A DNA stretch of 64,000 nucleotides. Origin: Sphingopyxis sp. PAMC25046. Lineage in GTDB: Bacteria > Pseudomonadota > Alphaproteobacteria > Sphingomonadales > Sphingomonadaceae. Numbering within the stretch: position 1 is the first letter of the stretch; every line of letters starts with the position of its first letter. The translations under genes and the position numbers were made by a program. Location: positions 4,007,501 to 4,071,500 of the forward strand of contig NZ_CP039250.1 in NCBI RefSeq assembly GCF_004795895.1, written 5' to 3'. The notes below the pieces were generated by a model. That model did not search any database. It was not told the origin of the DNA and saw only the letters and a program-made list of their open reading frames with translations. Shown here one piece after another: positions 60,064 through 64,000 of this stretch.

Positions 60064-60783
60064 ATGACCTATGTAGAAGGATTTGTGGTCGCGGTGCCGA
60101 CCGCCAACAAGGAAGCCTATCGCAAACATGCCGCCGAAGCGGCGCCCTTGTTCAAGGAATTCGGCGTCAGCCGCATGGTCGAATGCTGGGGCGACGACGT
60201 GCCCGACGGCAAGGTCAACGACTTCAAGGGCGCGGTGCAGGCCAAGCCCGACGAGACCGTCGTGTTCAGCTGGTTCGAATATCCCGACCGCGCGACGCGC
60301 GACGCGGCGAACGAAAAGATGATGAGCGACCCCCGGATGCAGAGCATGGGCGAAGCGATGCCGTTCGACGCGAAACGCATGATCATCGGCGGCTTCGCGT
60401 CGATCGTCGACGACGCCGCCGACGGCACAATGGGTTATGTCGACGGTTATCTGGTGCCCGTCCCCGACGGCAACAAGGAAGCCTATCGCACGATGGCGCA
60501 AAAGGCGTCCGAAGTGTTCCGCGATTATGGCGCGACGCGCGTCGTCGAGGCGTGGAGCGACGACGTTCCCGACGGCAAGGTCACCGACTATGCCCGCGCC
60601 GCGCACAAGAAGGACGGCGAGAGCGTCGTCTACAGCTGGGTCGAATGGCCCGACAAGGAAACGCGGGTCGCCGGCTGGGAAAAGATGATGACCGACGAGC
60701 GGATGAAGAATGATCCCGCGACCAATCCGTTCGACGGCGCGCGCATGATCTATGGCGGCTTCGCGCCGATCATCGAGGCGTGA
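60064..60783 (+). CDS. tandem DUF1428 protein
   Basis: This is a 239-residue protein made of two DUF1428 copies. Copy 1 (residues 1-118) has MTYVEGFVVAVPTANKEAYR and WGDDVPDGKVNDFKGAVQAK; copy 2 (about 122-239) has MGYVDGYLVPVPDGNKEAYR and WSDDVPDGKVTDYARAAHKK, and both end in R-MI-GGFA. The usual family member is a single copy of about 117 residues, so this is an internal duplication. The fold is a ferredoxin-like dimer; function unknown. AAGGAGAGAC precedes the ATG. Confidence 0.9.
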   Translation: MTYVEGFVVAVPTANKEAYRKHAAEAAPLFKEFGVSRMVECWGDDVPDGKVNDFKGAVQAKPDETVVFSWFEYPDRATRDAANEKMMSDPRMQSMGEAMPFDAKRMIIGGFASIVDDAADGTMGYVDGYLVPVPDGNKEAYRTMAQKASEVFRDYGATRVVEAWSDDVPDGKVTDYARAAHKKDGESVVYSWVEWPDKETRVAGWEKMMTDERMKNDPATNPFDGARMIYGGFAPIIEA

Positions 60784-60835
60784 AACGAGGGCGCGGCGGC
60801 AGGCCCGTCGCGCCCGCCCCCCGAAGGAACGAACC

Positions 60836-61207
60836 ATGGCCAAATCCCCCACCGAGGTCGCCAAGGCTGCATTTCAGGCCTATGTCGACGACGATCGCGC
60901 CGCCATCGAGGCGCTGATCGCCGACGATCTGGTCTTTACCAGCCCCTATGACAATGGGATCGGCCGCGAGACATATTTCACGCTTTGCTGGCCCAATCAC
61001 GAAAGAATGGCCGGAGTCGATATCGTCCGCGCGATCGAGTCCGGGAACGAAGCCCTGCTGACCTATGTCGGCCGGATGAAGGACGGGCGCGCCAGCCGAA
61101 ACACCGAAATCTTCACGATCCGGGATGGGCGTATCCATGCGGTCGAAGTCTATTTCGGCTGGTCGATCCCCCATGATGCGGCGCCCGGCCAGCACAAGAA
61201 TCCCTGA
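60836..61207 (+). CDS. NTF2-like (SnoaL-type) small protein
   Basis: This is a 123-residue protein of NTF2-like/SnoaL type: PTEVAKAAFQAYVDDDRAAI, then ALIADDLVFTSPYDNGIGRE, and NTEIFTIRDGRIHAVEVYFG at the end. Such proteins act as enzymes or binding proteins for small ligands. AAGGAACG precedes the ATG at 60836. No catalytic residue can be named with confidence. Confidence 0.85.
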   Translation: MAKSPTEVAKAAFQAYVDDDRAAIEALIADDLVFTSPYDNGIGRETYFTLCWPNHERMAGVDIVRAIESGNEALLTYVGRMKDGRASRNTEIFTIRDGRIHAVEVYFGWSIPHDAAPGQHKNP

Positions 61208-61230
61208 TCAAGGATTTGAAAGGCCAAAAG

Positions 61231-61869
61231 ATGATCACACTCTATGGCACTCCCCCCACCCGTGCGCTGCGCGCGATGTGGCTGCTCAATGAACTCGACC
61301 TCGCGCACGAGATCGTCCCCGTCGACATCGGCGCCGGTGAAAACCGGACCCCCGAATTCCTCGCGCTCAATCCCGCCGCGAAGCTGCCGGTGCTGGTCGA
61401 CGGCGATCTGGTGATCAGCGAATCGGCGGCGATCCAGCTCTATCTCGCCGACAAATATGGCGACCGCTTTCCCGGCGGGGGGCTGATCCCCGACACACCC
61501 GAAGATCGCGCCAGGATGCACCACTGGCTGTTCTTTCTGATGACCGAGATCGAGGCGCCGCTGTGGCGGGTCGCCTTGCACAGTTTCCTCTATGCCGAGG
61601 ACGAGAAATCGGAAGACGAAATCGCGCTGGCGAAGCGCGACGGCCGACGGATGATCGCGGTGCTCGAGCAGCATATGCAAGGGCGCGACTTCATCGTCGG
61701 CGACGCGGTCACCGTGGCCGATTTCAACGCCGCCTTCACGCTCGATTGGGCGAACGAAGAAGGGCTGCTCGACAAAGCTCCCGCGCTCCGCGCCTATTTG
61801 GACGCGATGTACGCGCGCGCAAAGGCACCGGCAACGATCGCCGCGGCGATGGCCGAGCTCGACGCATGA
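61231..61869 (+). CDS. glutathione S-transferase
   Basis: This is a 212-residue GST: N-domain MITLYGTPPTRALRAMWLLN (Thr/Arg in the catalytic loop), PAAKLPVLVDGDLVISESAA (cis-Pro and ESAA binding glutathione) and a C-domain with TVADFNAAFTLDWANEEGLL. The ATG 61231 has AAAGG upstream; a start at 61216 is also possible. It overlaps the next gene by 4 nt (ATGA). Second GST in the cluster. Confidence 0.93.
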   Translation: MITLYGTPPTRALRAMWLLNELDLAHEIVPVDIGAGENRTPEFLALNPAAKLPVLVDGDLVISESAAIQLYLADKYGDRFPGGGLIPDTPEDRARMHHWLFFLMTEIEAPLWRVALHSFLYAEDEKSEDEIALAKRDGRRMIAVLEQHMQGRDFIVGDAVTVADFNAAFTLDWANEEGLLDKAPALRAYLDAMYARAKAPATIAAAMAELDA

Positions 61870-62417
61870 TCCGCGATGCGAGCGATATGAAGCGCATCGC
61901 CGCCTGTACATGCGGCGCGGTGACGCTGGAGATGACCGGCAAGCCGATCGTCGCGGCGACATGCTATTGCCATAGCTGCCAGCAGGCGGGGCGGCGTTTC
62001 GCGGCGGTACCGGGCGCCCCCGCCGTCGTCGGCGCCGATGGCGGCACCCCCTATGTGCTGATGCGCAAGGACCGGCTCATATGGCTGTCCGGGTCGGACC
62101 GGCTCGACGAGCACCGGCTGAAGCCCGAGTCGCCGACGCGGCGTTTCGTCGCGCGTTGTTGCAATACGCCGATCGCGCTCGAATTCACCAAGGGACACTG
62201 GCTCAGCGTCTATTCGGACCGCATCGCCGCAGAAGAGCGGCCCGCGGCCGAAATGCGGACGATCGTGGGCGACCGGCCCGAGGGCGTCGACCTGCCCGAC
62301 AACATCCCCAATTACCGGACGCCGTCGGGCAAGTTCATGTGGCGGCTGCTGAAAGCCTGGGCGGCGATGGGCTTTCGCGCTCCGCCGATCGAAGCGACGA
62401 AGGGATTTGCGCAATGA
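61866..62417 (+). CDS. GFA/DUF6151-like zinc protein
   Basis: This is a 183-residue protein with a cysteine pattern like glutathione-dependent formaldehyde-activating (GFA) proteins: RIAACTCGAVTLEMTGKPIV then TCYCHSCQQAG, and later VARCCNTPIALEF. The CxCG and CHSC motifs bind zinc; the RFVARCCNTP part fits the DUF6151 variant. It starts inside the stop of the GST (ATGA) and overlaps the next gene, so translation is coupled. Confidence 0.8.
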   Translation: MIRDASDMKRIAACTCGAVTLEMTGKPIVAATCYCHSCQQAGRRFAAVPGAPAVVGADGGTPYVLMRKDRLIWLSGSDRLDEHRLKPESPTRRFVARCCNTPIALEFTKGHWLSVYSDRIAAEERPAAEMRTIVGDRPEGVDLPDNIPNYRTPSGKFMWRLLKAWAAMGFRAPPIEATKGFAQ

Positions 62418-62725
62418 GCAGGACTATCGCCAAAACCGTCGAACGCGTCGAGATGCGCAGCATAACGAGCCCCGGCTTCGCGCTGAATGTCGACAAGGCG
62501 AAATATGACGCGATGAAGGAGACGCTGCTCGCGGCGATGCCGAAGGGCCAGCCCGGGCTGACTGTCGCCGAGGTCAAGGAACGCGTGCTGCCGCTGCTGC
62601 CCGATGCGCTGTTCCCCTGCGGCGCTAAGGCGGGCTGGTGGCTGAAGGGCGTCCAGCTCGACCTCGAGGCGCGCGGGGCGCTCGCGCGCGAAAATACGAA
62701 GCCGCTGCGGCTGTACCGGCCATAG
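62414..62725 (+). CDS. DUF6958-like small protein
   Basis: This 103-residue protein has a short N-terminal part (MSRTIAKTVERVEMRSITSP), a conserved-looking KAKYDAMKETLLAAMPKGQP and a winged-helix-like end: LTVAEVKERVLPLLPDALFP, then GWWLKGVQLDLEARGALARE. I recall such proteins as DUF6958, which I cannot verify. Overlaps the previous gene by 4 nt (ATGA). Confidence 0.7.
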   Translation: MSRTIAKTVERVEMRSITSPGFALNVDKAKYDAMKETLLAAMPKGQPGLTVAEVKERVLPLLPDALFPCGAKAGWWLKGVQLDLEARGALARENTKPLRLYRP

Positions 62726-62801
62726 GAAAGCAGGAGGTGCAGGACAGGCGCGGCGACTGGTTTCCCGCTGACCCATGGCCCCGACATCGAGGAGAGAGAC
62801 G

Positions 62802-63596
62802 ATGAGCAAGGCTTCGAACTTCATCTGGTACGAATTGATGACCTCCGACCCCGCCGGCGCGGCGCGCTTTTACGGCGCGGTGGTCGGCTGGACGATCGCC
62901 GCGACACGCGATCCCGCGGCGGGCGACGTCGACTATCGCATGATCGTGCGCGGCGACGGCGGCAACGCCGGCGGGGCGCTCGCGCTGAATGCCGAGATGC
63001 TCGCGGGCGGCGCGCGGCCCGGCTGGATGGGCTATCTCGAGGTCGACGACGTCGACGCCACGCTCGCGGCGATCAAGGCCGACGGCGGCGCGATCCACAT
63101 GCCCGCAACCGACCTGCCCGTCGGGCGCATTGCGATGGTGTCGGACCCGCAGGGCGCGCATTTCTATGTCATGGATCCGATCCCCCCCGAAGGGATGGAG
63201 ACACAAGAGAGCGACGTGTTTTCGGTGACCGAGGCGCAGCATATGCGCTGGAACGAGCTGGCGACGAGCGACTCCGACGCGGCGATCGCCTTTTACCGCA
63301 AGCATTTCGGCTGGGGGCAGGAGGGCGCGATAGATATGGGGCCGCTCGGTTCCTATCGCTTCCTCCAGCGCGGCGAGGTGATGATCGGCGCGGTGATGCC
63401 GCTGATGGAAGGCTATCCGATGCCGGTGTGGAATTTCTACATCGGGGTCGACGACATCGACCGCGCGCACGCTGCGGTGACCGCGAACGACGGCACCGTC
63501 ACCAGCGAACCGATGGAAATCCCCGGCGGCGAATATGCGATGAACGGCATCGACCCGCAGGGCGCGCCCTTCGGCCTCATCGGCCCGCGCAAATAA
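62802..63596 (+). CDS. two-domain VOC protein (CFP30B-like)
   Basis: This is a 264-residue protein of two VOC modules: residues 1-125 (FIWYELMTSDPAGAARFYGA, VSDPQGAHFYVM) and 135-264 (RWNELATSDSDAAIAFYRKH, GIDPQGAPFGLIGP). This double-VOC layout is typical of the mycobacterial CFP30B-like group. GAGGAGAGAG lies before the ATG at 62802, which is preferred over 62775. Substrate unknown. Confidence 0.9.
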   Translation: MSKASNFIWYELMTSDPAGAARFYGAVVGWTIAATRDPAAGDVDYRMIVRGDGGNAGGALALNAEMLAGGARPGWMGYLEVDDVDATLAAIKADGGAIHMPATDLPVGRIAMVSDPQGAHFYVMDPIPPEGMETQESDVFSVTEAQHMRWNELATSDSDAAIAFYRKHFGWGQEGAIDMGPLGSYRFLQRGEVMIGAVMPLMEGYPMPVWNFYIGVDDIDRAHAAVTANDGTVTSEPMEIPGGEYAMNGIDPQGAPFGLIGPRK

Positions 63597-63626
63597 TACC
63601 CCCCCACGAAAGACAGGAGAAGGAAA

Positions 63627-64000
63627 ATGACGAAGACCCCGATGACGCTCTGTCTCTGGTACGAAGGCGATGCCGAAGAGGCCGCGGCCTTTTATGCGAA
63701 GACCTTTGCCGACAGCAAAGTCGGCGCGGTGAACCGCGCGCCGGCGGATTCGCCGGGCGGCAAGGAAGGCGATGTGCAGACGGTGGAGTTCACGCTGCTC
63801 GGTACGCCGTGCGTCGGTTTGAACGGCCCGCCGATCTTCAAGCATAATGAGGCCTTCTCGTTCCAGGTCCACACCGACACGCAGGAAGAGACCGACCGGT
63901 TGTGGAACGCGATCGTCGATAATGGCGGTCAGGAAAGCGTGTGCGGCTGGTGCAAGGACAAATGGGGCGTCTCGTGGCAGATTTGCCCGCGCGCCCTCAC
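63627..64000 (+). CDS. PhnB-like VOC protein (3' end outside window)
   Basis: The visible 124 residues begin MTKTPMTLCLWYEGDAEEAA and continue FYAKTFADSKVGAVNRAPAD, TLLGTPCVGLNGPPIFKHNE and GWCKDKWGVSWQICP. This is the PhnB/3-dmu-9_3-mt type VOC fold; such proteins are usually 150-160 residues, so roughly 30 residues are missing. AGGAGAAGG precedes the ATG. It is the last visible gene of the TetR cluster, which probably continues. Confidence 0.88.
   Translation, partial: MTKTPMTLCLWYEGDAEEAAAFYAKTFADSKVGAVNRAPADSPGGKEGDVQTVEFTLLGTPCVGLNGPPIFKHNEAFSFQVHTDTQEETDRLWNAIVDNGGQESVCGWCKDKWGVSWQICPRAL

Overview
The window looks like a high-GC alphaproteobacterial chromosome, most likely Sphingomonadales and Sphingopyxis-like. 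The reasons are a DUF4167 protein, sphingomonad-type TonB-dependent receptors, several exported metallopeptidases (M1, M61, M23), a soluble P450, and the alphaproteobacterial intergenic palindromes (CCGTCATCCCGGG and CCCCTTGCGGGAGAGG types). This assignment rests on reading the proteins only.

Layout. 1-9 kb: the end of a flippase-like membrane protein, a CBS protein, a thioesterase, two DUF4139 exported proteins, a DUF4167 protein and the translation operon hisS-prfA-prmC. 9-24 kb: an M61 peptidase, ppa, a sulfur-related operon (sseA-metC-mscS type channel), queF, a second thioesterase with a perfect 16-bp operator-like palindrome, a P450, an M1 peptidase, a globin-like protein and a DUF853 ATPase. 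24.7-33.3 kb: rpoC and rpoB, here without rplJL and with a consensus promoter of their own. 33.6-41.7 kb: a TonB-dependent receptor, an ICMT-like membrane protein, a peptidase M23 gene overlapping a bactofilin gene, a membrane diguanylate cyclase and DUF1905.

42.6-55.8 kb: a 13.26-kb mobile island inserted exactly into the Walker A codons of comM, which runs on the minus strand. The 3' part of comM lies at 41716-42589 and the 5' part at 55847-56484. A large serine recombinase gene sits just inside the left end. The two junctions share only ATC. Joining the element ends in silico gives an attP with inverted arms, and joining the comM ends gives an attB with inverted arms and an intact ComM reading frame; both dyads have the same axis. 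The cargo is phage-derived: an SNase-like protein, three antirepressor-type genes (AntA, BRO, BRO-N), small zinc-finger proteins, a 787-residue internal-virion-like protein with a transglycosylase-like segment, and a second, small serine recombinase. At the right end come a membrane protein of unknown function and a minus-strand pair (two-helix membrane protein plus ribbon-helix-helix regulator). No terminase, portal, capsid or tail gene was seen, so this looks like a phage-derived island or satellite rather than a complete prophage.

56.5-64 kb: a TetR-family gene with a 26-bp near-perfect palindrome lying on its -35/-10 elements and an apparently leaderless start. It is followed by at least eleven co-directional genes of small-molecule and electrophile handling type: three VOC (glyoxalase-like) proteins, two glutathione transferase-like proteins, a tandem DUF1428 protein, DoxX-like, alpha/beta hydrolase, NTF2-like, a GFA/DUF6151-like zinc protein and a DUF6958-like protein. 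This may be one regulated detoxification operon.
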